From: Microtetraspora malaysiensis
GTDB lineage: Bacteria; Actinomycetota; Actinomycetes; Streptosporangiales; Streptosporangiaceae
Direction: 5' to 3'
NCBI RefSeq assembly: GCF_001528665.1
Contig: NZ_BBYJ01000030.1
Location: 51,824-115,823 of the forward strand
DNA: 64,000 nt
Shown here piece after piece: positions 25,307-33,887 of the stretch. Below the pieces are notes generated by a model. That model worked only from the letters and a program-made list of their open reading frames with translations. It was not told the origin of the DNA and did not search any database. Positions within the stretch are counted from its first letter, which is position 1. Every line of letters starts with the position of its first letter. Made by a program: the position numbers and the translations under genes.

Positions 25307-28300
25307 ATGAACTTAGGCAGTGGACTGATCGCCGCCGTTCTGGCCGGATCGGTCGGCATGACCGCGCTTCAGGCACCACCATCGCCCGGCCCGGGGGATG
25401 TCCGACACGATGACGGCGCATCGGAGGGCGGCGTCACACTGATCACCGGCGACCGGGTCGTGGTGACCGGCCGGGGCCACCGGGTGGAGCCGGGACCGGG
25501 ACGGCAGGTCTCGTACCACACCCGCCGGCGCGACGGGCACCTGTACGTGTTCCCCTCCGACGCGATGCCGCTGGTCGCTCAGGGGGTCCTGGACGAGCGG
25601 TTGTTCGACGTCACCCAGCTGCTGCAGTGGCGTTACGGCGACGCCGACCGGGCCGACATCCCGCTGATCAGCCAGTCTGCCGAGGGAGTCGCGCCCGCCG
25701 CGCCGCAGGCGGCGCGGCAGACCATACGGCTGGACACCCTCGGCATGGGGGCGTTGCGCGTCCCGAAGGCCGATACGGCCAAGACGTGGAAGGACCTCGT
25801 CAACGGGCCGCGGGCCCTGGCCGCCGGGAAGTCCCGGCTCTGGCTCGACGGACGCCGCGAGTTCACCCTGGACCGCAGTGTCTCGCAGATCGGCGCGCCC
25901 GAGGCGTGGAAGCAGGGCATGACCGGCGAGGGTGTCACGGTGGCCGTGCTCGACAGCGGCTACGACCCCGACCACCCGGACCTGAAGCAGGTGGTCACCC
26001 AGTCGCGGAACTTCAGCGACGCCCCGGACGTCCGCGACAACGTCGGCCACGGCACGCACGTCGCCTCCATCATCGCCGGCGCCGGGGAGAAGTACCGGGG
26101 TGTGGCGCCGGGCGCCAAAATCGCGGTCGGCAAGGTCGGCGAAGAAGGCATCACCGACTCGGCGCTGCTGGCGGGCATGGAGTGGGCCGCGGTCGAGGTC
26201 AAGGCCAAGATCGTCAACATGAGCATCGGCGGCCCGGACGCTCCGGAACTCGACCCGATCGAGCAGGCGGTGAACACGCTGTCGGAGCGGACCGGTGCGC
26301 TGTTCGTCGTCGCCGCCGGCAACGAGGGCTCGAATCGCCAAACGATCAGTAGCCCGGGGAGCGCGGACGCCGCGCTGACCGTCGGCGCGGTGGACAAGTC
26401 CGACCGGATGGCCGAGTTCTCCAGCCGCGGCCCCCGCCTGGGCGACCACGCGATCAAGCCGGACGTGACCGCCCCCGGTGTGGACATCATGGCCGCCGCG
26501 GCGGCCGGCACGGCCGACGGCCCTTATGTCTCCCATAGCGGCACATCGATGGCCGCCCCCCATGTGGCCGGAGCGGCGGCGATCCTCGCCCAGCGCCACC
26601 CGGACTGGAACGGTGCGCGGCTCAAGGCGGCGCTGATCGGCTCCGCCACCCCCACCGCGGACGTCGGGCCGTACGACCAGGGTGCGGGCCGGGTGGATGT
26701 GGCCCGCGCGGTGGCGCAGCAGGTCGCAGCCGTTTCGGGCAACGTCTCGGCGGCCTTCCCCTGGAGGGATTCCGGCAAGAAGGAGGCGACCAGGACGATC
26801 ACCTATGCCAACTCCGGTGACTCTCCCGTCACCCTCGACCTGGCCGCCGACGAGGACATGCTGTCCTTGTCGTCCGCCCGGCTGGAGGTGCCGGCGAAGG
26901 GGGAGGCGTCGGTCACGGTGACCATCAACGCCGAGCAGAAGGCCCCCGGCGACTACGCCGGGGTGATCACGGCCAGGTCCGGTGACACGGTGGTCCGGAC
27001 ACTGGCCGGCGCCTACGTCGAGCCGGAGTCCTATGATGTCACGGTCACCGGCACCGGCAGGAACGGCGAACCCGCCTTCGGCCTCGGTGAGGTCTACAGC
27101 CTGGAGACGGGCGCCACATACCAGCTGTTCCTCAGGGACGGAGTGACCAAGATCCGGCTACCGGTCGGCACGTGGAACCTCTACGCCGACCTGTTCGAGG
27201 AGACCTCGGTGACGACGGCCCATATTCCGGTGACGGTGGGCAAGACCGACCAGAACGTGGTGCTGGACGCGCGTCAGGCCAAGAAGATCGAATTCGCCGT
27301 GGACGAGCCGACCGCCGCGCGTGAGCCCTCACTCCAGGTCACTCTCGCCAATGGTTCGTGGTACTTCGCGTGGTCCGACGTCGACAGTCCCCAGAACGAG
27401 CATTTCGTGCTGCCCGTACGGCAGCCCGGCCTCCGCTACATGGCCCACACGGTGTGGCACAAGAAGGACGCGACCCCGAGCCCGTACCGCTATGACCTGG
27501 TCGACTACCATGCCGACGGCATTCCGGACGACCCCTCCTCCACCGCGCGGACGCGTGATCTGGTGAAGGTGACCGCGACCTACCGGGCCTCCGGCGTGGC
27601 GGCTACGGGATCCGTCCGGACGGGCCCCCGTCTCCCCGGGCTCGACTGGGCCTGGGAGTTCCCAACCCACGAAGTGGGTCTGCCCGGCACCGTCACCCAC
27701 TACCGGACCCCGGGCTTCACCTGGGACACGGAGGTCACGACCGGCTCGTCGTGGGTGCGCGACACCGGGAGACAGCTGGATCGAGGGCCCGTCCGGGAGA
27801 CGTGGAACACGGCGGTGACCGGACCGGCCTTCGCCACTCCCGGCGGCAGCCGTACCGGCGACGAGCTCCGCTTCCCGGCCAACCAGCTCTTCATGGACGG
27901 CACTCCCGGGCGGACCGGCGGTGACGGTGCGGCCACCGGAACGGTCACCCTGGCCAGAGGCGGCGAGGTGATCGCCAAGACCGACCTGGCCGACTGCGAC
28001 TGGGAGTCGCCGCGGTGCCTGCTGTCGGCGGAACTTCCGGCGGAGAAGGGCGCGTACACGCTGCACGCGTCGGCAGGCAGGCAGGTGCCGTACGCGGCAC
28101 TGTCCACGGCGGTGGACGCCGTCTGGACCTTCCACTCCGCGACCACGGAGCAGTCGCGGCCGCTGCCGCTGATGGCGGTGCGCTACGCGCCCGAGGGGCT
28201 CGACGACCTCAACCGCGCCACGCGGGGATCCGTGACCCGGGTGCCGATCCGGATCGAGCGGAATCCGGGAGCGACGGAGGCCGCGGTGCGGTCCCTCAAG

Positions 28301-28486
28301 CTGGAGGTGTCCTCCGACGACGGCGTCGGCTGGCGCGCGGTGCCGGTGATCCCCGCCGGATCAGGATGGACGGCGCTGCTGGCCAACCCCGGCACGCCGG
28401 GCTTCGTCTCGCTGCGCGCCACGGTGACGGACGCCGCCGGTGACAGCGTCGTCCAGACGATCACGCGGGCCTACGCCGTTCGCTGA
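25307..28486 (+). CDS. Secreted S8 family serine protease (subtilase)
   Basis: 1059 residues from ATG 25307, behind GAAGAAGG. A longer in-frame start at 25250 is unlikely because it spans the leader hairpin. It has a short signal peptide (LIAAVLAGSVGMTALQA), then a ~190-residue propeptide region. The S8 domain has Asp216 in VAVLDSGYD, His248 in GHGTHVAS, the oxyanion Asn in VVAAGNEG, and Ser414 in GTSMAAPHVAGAA. About 570 further residues form beta-rich C-terminal domains. It is an extracellular protease, typical of actinomycete nutrient scavenging. Codon 3 is TTA, rare in this genome. A convergent terminator follows. Confidence 0.94.
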   Translation: MNLGSGLIAAVLAGSVGMTALQAPPSPGPGDVRHDDGASEGGVTLITGDRVVVTGRGHRVEPGPGRQVSYHTRRRDGHLYVFPSDAMPLVAQGVLDERLFDVTQLLQWRYGDADRADIPLISQSAEGVAPAAPQAARQTIRLDTLGMGALRVPKADTAKTWKDLVNGPRALAAGKSRLWLDGRREFTLDRSVSQIGAPEAWKQGMTGEGVTVAVLDSGYDPDHPDLKQVVTQSRNFSDAPDVRDNVGHGTHVASIIAGAGEKYRGVAPGAKIAVGKVGEEGITDSALLAGMEWAAVEVKAKIVNMSIGGPDAPELDPIEQAVNTLSERTGALFVVAAGNEGSNRQTISSPGSADAALTVGAVDKSDRMAEFSSRGPRLGDHAIKPDVTAPGVDIMAAAAAGTADGPYVSHSGTSMAAPHVAGAAAILAQRHPDWNGARLKAALIGSATPTADVGPYDQGAGRVDVARAVAQQVAAVSGNVSAAFPWRDSGKKEATRTITYANSGDSPVTLDLAADEDMLSLSSARLEVPAKGEASVTVTINAEQKAPGDYAGVITARSGDTVVRTLAGAYVEPESYDVTVTGTGRNGEPAFGLGEVYSLETGATYQLFLRDGVTKIRLPVGTWNLYADLFEETSVTTAHIPVTVGKTDQNVVLDARQAKKIEFAVDEPTAAREPSLQVTLANGSWYFAWSDVDSPQNEHFVLPVRQPGLRYMAHTVWHKKDATPSPYRYDLVDYHADGIPDDPSSTARTRDLVKVTATYRASGVAATGSVRTGPRLPGLDWAWEFPTHEVGLPGTVTHYRTPGFTWDTEVTTGSSWVRDTGRQLDRGPVRETWNTAVTGPAFATPGGSRTGDELRFPANQLFMDGTPGRTGGDGAATGTVTLARGGEVIAKTDLADCDWESPRCLLSAELPAEKGAYTLHASAGRQVPYAALSTAVDAVWTFHSATTEQSRPLPLMAVRYAPEGLDDLNRATRGSVTRVPIRIERNPGATEAAVRSLKLEVSSDDGVGWRAVPVIPAGSGWTALLANPGTPGFVSLRATVTDAAGDSVVQTITRAYAVR

Positions 28487-28539
28487 CCGAGCCGAGGGCG
28501 GGGCGCGGATCCTGCGGTCCGGTGCCACGCCGAAACATA

Positions 28540-28569
28540 CGGTGGCCGTCCCGAAGGGGACGGCCACCG
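28540..28569. terminator. Bidirectional terminator between subtilase and lsr2
   Basis: CGGTGGCCGTCCC, GAAG, GGGACGGCCACCG is a perfect 13-bp stem with a tetraloop, lying between two convergent genes. Confidence 0.85.
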
Positions 28570-28629
28570 CATGGCCACCGTATGGTCACGCCTCCCCGCA
28601 CCTGGGGAAACGATCCCGAGGGAGCGACG

Positions 28630-29115
28630 TCAGGAGGCCGCGGCCACCCGCGCGGCGCTCTCGTCCGCGTCCTCGCTCGGGCCCTCTCCCTGGCCGTCCG
28701 CCGCGGCGCCGTCCGCCTCCGCGACGGTCTCCCCGCCCTGGGCGGAGTCGGCCGCGTTCGCGTCCGCGTCGGGGTACGCCACGATGAACTGCTCGATGAC
28801 CTCGTCGGGGACCTTGCCCCGGGCCGGGACCTCGATGCCCTGCTCCCGGGCCCATTCCCGGACGTCGGTGGCGGTGTAGCCGCGCAGCCGGGGCGAGAGG
28901 TCGGCCGCCGCCTTCTTCGACCGCGACGCCTGCTTCACCTCGCGAGAGTTCTCCAGGACCGTCTCGATGAACGCGAGAGCCTCGCTGAGCCGCTCCTGGT
29001 TGGCCTCCGACAGGTCGATGGCGAAGGTCCGGTTCAGCAGCGGAAACTCCCGTCTCGCCACGTCTTCGCCCTCGGAGTGGTCGAGGTCGTCAACCAGAAT
29101 CACCTTCTGCGCCAC
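28630..29115 (-). CDS. lsr2: Lsr2-like nucleoid-associated protein with acidic tail
   Basis: 161 residues. The N-terminal dimerisation part begins MAQKVILVDDLDHSEGEDVA, and IDLSEANQERL follows. The C-terminal DNA-binding part reads VREWAREQGIEVPARGKVPDEVIEQF, where RGK replaces the RGR that inserts into the AT-rich minor groove. A Glu/Asp/Ala-rich tail of ~40 residues is added. Lsr2 is the actinobacterial H-NS analogue that silences AT-rich and acquired genes. The conservative K-for-R swap and the acidic tail suggest a specialised paralogue rather than the main Lsr2. Confidence 0.86.
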   Translation of the reverse strand: MAQKVILVDDLDHSEGEDVARREFPLLNRTFAIDLSEANQERLSEALAFIETVLENSREVKQASRSKKAAADLSPRLRGYTATDVREWAREQGIEVPARGKVPDEVIEQFIVAYPDADANAADSAQGGETVAEADGAAADGQGEGPSEDADESAARVAAAS

Positions 29116-29191
29116 GTGCAGCCCTTTCCGGGTCGATCTCCATCTGTCTTGGACCGTGGCATCCTACTGGTGCTTCGCCGTTTCGATCATG

Positions 29192-30217
29192 TTATCGAGT
29201 CGCGTCGGTCGTGGCGCGGCCGTCCTGCTCACGTGGGAGCCACTCGTCGCCCCACGCGACCTCCCGCGCGGCGCGGTACGTCTCCCCCTGCCGCTTGGAC
29301 ACCGTCAGGTCGGCGACCTGGCCTTCGTCGGTGCAGAGCCGCAGCATCACCAGGCCCTTGCGCTTCTGCGGATGGCGCAGGACCCGGCTCTCCGCGCGCG
29401 GCCACCGTTCGGCCGACACCGCGATGTAGGAGAACTTCTCGTCCTCGAAGCTCAGCGTGCCGTCCTTGATCTGCCGGTGCAGCGCGCCCCGGTTGAGCCG
29501 CACGGAGAAGTGGCACCAGTCCTGGGCACCGCGGATCGAGCACTCCCGGTCGTGCGGGCACGGCGCCACCACATGCGCCCCCAGCTCGATCAGCAGGTCC
29601 CGGGCCGCGGTGATCCGCGCGTGGCCGGCGGGCGTTCCGGGCTCGACGATCACGAGGACCCGGGCGTCCTTCGCCAGGGAGCGGACCACGTCCTCCTGGG
29701 CGGCGGGCGACAGCTCCCCCAGCGCGTACGACATGGTGACCAGGTCAGCCGGAGGCTTCGGGACCGCCCGGTCGATGACGACCTGCTGCCAGCGGGCCTC
29801 GCGCACGGCGGCCGTCGGCGACCGCTTCGCCAGCCGCTTGCCGAAGCCGATGGCCGACGGCGACTGCTCCAGCACGCTGACCTGCCGGAGCGTCGGCCAG
29901 ACGTCGCCCGCGGCCCAGATCGCGCTGCCGGTGCCGCCGCCCACGTCCACGTGCGTCTCCGGCGCGAACCCGGGCGCGAGCGCGGCGACATGGTGCAGCG
30001 CCGTGCGCACGGCCGCGTACGTCGCGGGCATCCGGTACGCGGCGTACGCGGCCACCGCAGTCTCCGAGCCCAGGACGGGCGCGGCCCGGTCGAAGCCCTC
30101 CCGATACTGCGCGATGATGCTCTGCACGGAGCGCGTCAGTTCGGGTACGGCGAAGCGTCCGAGTGCCTCTTCCAGCACGTCTCTGAGGTCTTGGGGAGGG
30201 GCGGCCACGCGGACCAT
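29192..30217 (-). CDS. Rsm22-like SAM-dependent methyltransferase
   Basis: 341 residues from ATG 30217. SAM motif I is VDVGGGTGSAIWAA, with a later TMSYALGEL. The Cys cluster PCPHDRECS then WCHFSVRLNR is the hallmark of the Rsm22/METTL17 family, where these cysteines bind an Fe-S cluster. The family is linked to maturation of the small ribosomal subunit. The start is divergent from the GNAT gene with ~70 bp between them. Function in bacteria is not well established. Confidence 0.88.
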   Translation of the reverse strand: MVRVAAPPQDLRDVLEEALGRFAVPELTRSVQSIIAQYREGFDRAAPVLGSETAVAAYAAYRMPATYAAVRTALHHVAALAPGFAPETHVDVGGGTGSAIWAAGDVWPTLRQVSVLEQSPSAIGFGKRLAKRSPTAAVREARWQQVVIDRAVPKPPADLVTMSYALGELSPAAQEDVVRSLAKDARVLVIVEPGTPAGHARITAARDLLIELGAHVVAPCPHDRECSIRGAQDWCHFSVRLNRGALHRQIKDGTLSFEDEKFSYIAVSAERWPRAESRVLRHPQKRKGLVMLRLCTDEGQVADLTVSKRQGETYRAAREVAWGDEWLPREQDGRATTDATR

Positions 30218-30287
30218 GATGCCCGCCGCCCGCTCCCGGTGTCGAAATCCCTTCGACGCGGCGCGACGCGGATTTGATACTCGATCA

Positions 30288-30806
30288 ATGAACTTCTCAG
30301 TACGGAAGGGCGAGCCCGCCGAGGCCGCGGACGTGTTGCGGGTCAAGAACGCCTCGTGGCAGGAGGCGTACCGGGGCGTGGTGCCCGACGACTTTCTCGA
30401 CGGGCTCACCGTCACCCCGGGGGCGGTCGCGCACTGGCAGGCCATGATGGCCGACCCCGCGTGCGGCGTCGTCGTCGGCGAGGCCGCCGGGCGGATCGTC
30501 GGGCTCAGCGCGTACGGCCCGGCCGGGAACGGGGTCCCCGGCGGAGAGGTATACGCGATCTACACGCTGAAGGAGTGCTGGTCGAGCGGGCTCGGGCCGG
30601 AACTCATGGCGTTCTCGCTGGCCCGGTTGACGGAGTCGGGACACGGCGAGGCCGGACTCTGGGTGCTGGAGAACAACCCGCGGGCGCGCCGCTTCTATGA
30701 GAAGACCGGGTTCGCTCTTTCCGGACGCACGCAGGCGGAGGAGATCTCCGGCGTCCGGCTGCCCGAGGTCCACTACCGCATGGCGCTCACCCCCGATCAG
30801 GGCTGA
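30288..30806 (+). CDS. GNAT-family N-acetyltransferase
   Basis: 172 residues from ATG 30288. The fold is GNAT: VVVGEAAGRIVGLSAYG gives strands 2-4 region, and EVYAIYTLKECWSSGLGPELM gives motif A. Motif A is unusual because the canonical Q/RxxGxG/A is SSGLGPE. LWVLENNPRARRFYEKTGF is the typical motif B. It transfers acetyl from acetyl-CoA to an amine; substrate unknown. It converges on the kinase gene. Confidence 0.88.
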   Translation: MNFSVRKGEPAEAADVLRVKNASWQEAYRGVVPDDFLDGLTVTPGAVAHWQAMMADPACGVVVGEAAGRIVGLSAYGPAGNGVPGGEVYAIYTLKECWSSGLGPELMAFSLARLTESGHGEAGLWVLENNPRARRFYEKTGFALSGRTQAEEISGVRLPEVHYRMALTPDQG

Positions 30807-30849
30807 GGCCGGCTGGGACGCCGGCTGCCACCAGGCGGAGCGAGCGCGA

Positions 30850-32241
30850 TCACGCCCGGCCGGTCAGGCGGGCGATCTCGTCCCGTACGGCACGGCTGAG
30901 CCCGCCGAGGAGCCGGTCGGCGCGGCCGTCCGAGGTCGCGGACAGCAGTCCGGCCACGACGGCGGGCGGCACGTATTCGAGCACCCGGCAGGCGCGGCGC
31001 AGCGTCATCGCCTCCACCAGGCGGACCGCCGCGGGGACGACGCCGAGCGCGCCGAGGACGGCGGCCGCGACCCGGTCGTCCGTGTGGGCCAGCATGCTCG
31101 CGCTCCGGCTGAGGGGCATCGCGCGCACCAGCCCGGCCACCAGGTCCGGGGCCATGTGGTCGGCTATCCGTCCGGCCCGCGAGGTCGGTAGCAGCGCCAG
31201 CACCTCGGCCGCCGCGGCCGGGTCGCCGGCCATGCCGTCCATGAGGCGTCCCGCCGCCCTCGGCTCCGTCGAGGCGAGCAGCTCGGCGGCTTCCTGCCGG
31301 GGCCGTTCGAGCAGCGGGCGCTCCCTCTCCCGGCCGTTCTTCTGACCGCTCCCGCGCCGTCCCTCCGGGCCGGGGCCGCCGAGAATGTGTCCCCCCGGAA
31401 GGTGACAGATCGGACCGCGGACGACCGGGGGGCGGGACACGGAAGCGAGGATCGCGTCCAGCCGCTCTCCGAGCTCGGCCGCGCCCATCCGCCCGGCGGG
31501 GTCGGTGACGAGCAGCCCGGCGATCGCGTCGGCGAGCGGGCCCGGTCGCCGGAAGCGCGGCAGGCGCCCGGCGGCGGCCGCCCGCGCGGTTTCGAGCGGC
31601 CCGTCACACCGGAACGGCGAGTAGCGCTCCAGCGCGCAGAACAACGTCACCCCGAGCGACCACAGGTCCGAGGCGGGCCCCACGGCGTGCCCGTCGATCC
31701 GCTCCGGCGCCATGAACTCGACCGTTCCGAGCAGCATGTTGGTCGAGGTGAGACCGTGCTCCCCCGAGATCCGCGCGATGCCGAAATCGACCAGGAAGAC
31801 CTGGTCCTTGGGATCGACGATGATGTTGGCCGGTTTGACGTCCCGGTGCAGCACCTTCGCCTCGTGCACGGCGGCCAGCCCGGCCAGCACGTCGCGCCCC
31901 ACCCGGGCGATCTCCCGCTCGGAGAGGATCTGCCGCTCGATGCGGCGGTCCAGTGACGCGCCCTCGATGTACGCCATGACGATCCACGGCGATCCGTCGT
32001 CCATGAAGGCGTCGTAGATGTGGACGACCGCGGGATGGCGGATCCCCGCGGCGGCACGCGCCTCGCGCAGCGCCCTCTTCCGGCGTACGGCCATGTCCTC
32101 GCCGTACGCCGCCAGCACGACCTCTTTGAGCGCGACGGATCGCCGCAGCGTACGGTCCCAGGCGAGCCACACCGTGCCCATGCCGCCCATGCCGAGCCGG
32201 GACCTCAGCTCGTACCGCCCTTGCACGATTCGCGCGGTCAC
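30850..32241 (-). CDS. Ser/Thr protein kinase with MgtE-N-like helical C-terminus
   Basis: 463 residues. The kinase domain (10-~270) is complete: G-loop GMGGMGTV (17-24), Lys39 in VALKEV, HRD with Asp134 in LHRDVKPANI, DFG at 152-154, and GTVEFMAPE. A ~45-residue disordered linker leads to residues ~305-463. These are short paired helices (QEAAELLASTEPRAAGRLM, AAEVLALLPTSRAGRIADHM, AAVRLVEAMTLRRACRVLEY) like the superhelical N-domain of MgtE and FliG-type proteins. No membrane span is present, unlike PknB. It is transcribed 9 bp after the DUF4407 gene, so the two probably act together. Confidence 0.9.
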   Translation of the reverse strand: MTARIVQGRYELRSRLGMGGMGTVWLAWDRTLRRSVALKEVVLAAYGEDMAVRRKRALREARAAAGIRHPAVVHIYDAFMDDGSPWIVMAYIEGASLDRRIERQILSEREIARVGRDVLAGLAAVHEAKVLHRDVKPANIIVDPKDQVFLVDFGIARISGEHGLTSTNMLLGTVEFMAPERIDGHAVGPASDLWSLGVTLFCALERYSPFRCDGPLETARAAAAGRLPRFRRPGPLADAIAGLLVTDPAGRMGAAELGERLDAILASVSRPPVVRGPICHLPGGHILGGPGPEGRRGSGQKNGRERERPLLERPRQEAAELLASTEPRAAGRLMDGMAGDPAAAAEVLALLPTSRAGRIADHMAPDLVAGLVRAMPLSRSASMLAHTDDRVAAAVLGALGVVPAAVRLVEAMTLRRACRVLEYVPPAVVAGLLSATSDGRADRLLGGLSRAVRDEIARLTGRA

Positions 32242-32250
32242 CGGTGCGCC

Positions 32251-33651
32251 TCAGTCCTCGTCGGGGAGCAGCTCGACGCCGCCCGAGCGCTCCGCGCCCG
32301 GCCCCGGCATGCGGAGGGTACGGGTGTCCGCCATGCCGCGCAGGGCCTCGTCCTCCAGCGACCCGTACGCGTAGCCGGAGTCGGCCGGGTCGGCCCGGGT
32401 GCCGTTCGGTCCCTCGGGCGGCCGCGCCTCCTCCTCGAACCGGGCGGTTGGGCGGCGCGGCTCGTCCTCGCGCGGCGACCAGATGCCCCAGACGCTGTCC
32501 GACCCGCCGGGCGCGGCGGACCGGGCCCGGGACGCCGAGCGGACGCCGAACTCGTCCCGCATGCCGTCCAGGTCCCGGCGCTCGGCGAGCGTGAGCGCCT
32601 TCTCGTAGATGCCGGGCCGCTGCATGAGCTTCACCGCGACCGGCAGGCATTCGATGAGCAGGAACAACAGGAACAGCAGCAGCCGGGCCATGCTGAGGGT
32701 GAAGTCCTTGCCGGTGAGCTCGTTGAGCGCCCGGAGCCGGGTGAGCAGTCCGTCGGTGGCCAGGTTGTCCTCGTCGAAGGATTGCTGGATCCGGCCCTGC
32801 TGCTCGACCGCGGTGTCGAGCTGGCTCTGGGCCTTGGGCAGGGCCTCTTTCGCGGCGGCGAGCCGGGTCGCCTTGGCCTGTTCCCCGGACGAGTTCAGCT
32901 CGTCCTTTCGATCCTCTATCTGCCGGGTGAGCAGGTCGACGAGCTTCTTGTCCTTCTCGTACGCTTTCCGGCTCTCCTGAGCGAGCGGGCCATCACCCTT
33001 TTTGGGGCAGTTTGCTCCACCGTAGAGTTGACACTGCAACTCGTTGTAGTGCTTGTCCATTTGCTTCCGCGCATCGGCGCGCTGAGCGGACAACGCCTTT
33101 ATCTTCGGGTCCTGTTCTATGTCAAGGGGGACGTCGCCGCCGGAGGAAATCACCCGCTGCAGATCGGCGACCTCCTTGCGGAGCTCGTCCACCCCCTTCC
33201 CCACCTCGCCCTGCTTCTGCTGCCGGGCGAACAGATCGGCGCGTTCCTGCTTCATCTCGACGATCTGCGTGTCGATCTCCGCCTTGAAGACCTGCAGCAC
33301 CAGCGGAGTGGAGATCACCAGACCGAGCACGAAGGCGATGAGGATCCGGGGGACGGCCATCTTCCAGCGGTTCGGCGCGTCCGCCCTGATGGTGGAGACG
33401 AGCCACCGGTCGAGGCTGAGGATCGCCAGGCCCCACAGCAGCGCGGCCAGGACGGCGAGGACGATGTTGACGCTGAGCGCGCTGCTCAGGGCGAACGTCA
33501 TGGAGACGACGGCGAGCACGCTCGTGGTGAGCACGGCGCCACCGATGCCCTCGAACTTGGCGCGTTCGGTCGGACACGTCCGGAGGACCTCGGGGCGCGC
33601 TCCCGACAGCGCGATCAGAACCGCGGACAGCCCGGCCAGGAAACGTCTCAT
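32251..33651 (-). CDS. DUF4407 membrane protein with central coiled coil
   Basis: 466 residues from ATG 33651, chosen for the strong GAGGAGGAG ribosome site. Starts at 33681 and 33744 lack one. N-terminal membrane helices (LTTSVLAVVSMTFALSSAL, IVLAVLAALLWGLAIL, ILIAFVLGLVISTPLVL) precede a ~200-residue charged coiled coil with two Cys (CQLYGGANCP). A last hydrophobic hairpin (LLLFLLFLLIECLPVAVKLM) and a disordered acidic C-tail follow. This is the DUF4407 layout. Function is unknown. It pairs with the kinase and is divergent from the GTPase operon. Confidence 0.86.
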   Translation of the reverse strand: MRRFLAGLSAVLIALSGARPEVLRTCPTERAKFEGIGGAVLTTSVLAVVSMTFALSSALSVNIVLAVLAALLWGLAILSLDRWLVSTIRADAPNRWKMAVPRILIAFVLGLVISTPLVLQVFKAEIDTQIVEMKQERADLFARQQKQGEVGKGVDELRKEVADLQRVISSGGDVPLDIEQDPKIKALSAQRADARKQMDKHYNELQCQLYGGANCPKKGDGPLAQESRKAYEKDKKLVDLLTRQIEDRKDELNSSGEQAKATRLAAAKEALPKAQSQLDTAVEQQGRIQQSFDEDNLATDGLLTRLRALNELTGKDFTLSMARLLLFLLFLLIECLPVAVKLMQRPGIYEKALTLAERRDLDGMRDEFGVRSASRARSAAPGGSDSVWGIWSPREDEPRRPTARFEEEARPPEGPNGTRADPADSGYAYGSLEDEALRGMADTRTLRMPGPGAERSGGVELLPDED

Positions 33652-33887
33652 GCTCCTCCTCGGGAATGGGAGTCTCACCATGTCGACGACGATCGGGCCG
33701 CCGCCGGTTCCCCCGGAGGGGTTATCATAGGCGCCCAATATCACATTTCCGGATACCCAATAGGATTTCGCCTAGGAAGTCCCACAACACCTCGCCCGAG
33801 TATCACAGCATAACGTTAAATGCGCTAAGTAATCTGGATATCGGGGACGCAGCGCCGCTAATACGACATACCTATGGAGGACTCCTC
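33652..33887. promoter_or_regulatory. Divergent promoter region of the kinase/GTPase locus
   Basis: 236 bp between divergent operons, distinctly lower in G+C than the genes, with AT-rich stretches at ~33735-33790 and 33810-33880. It must carry promoters in both directions. No operator repeat is obvious. Confidence 0.5.
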
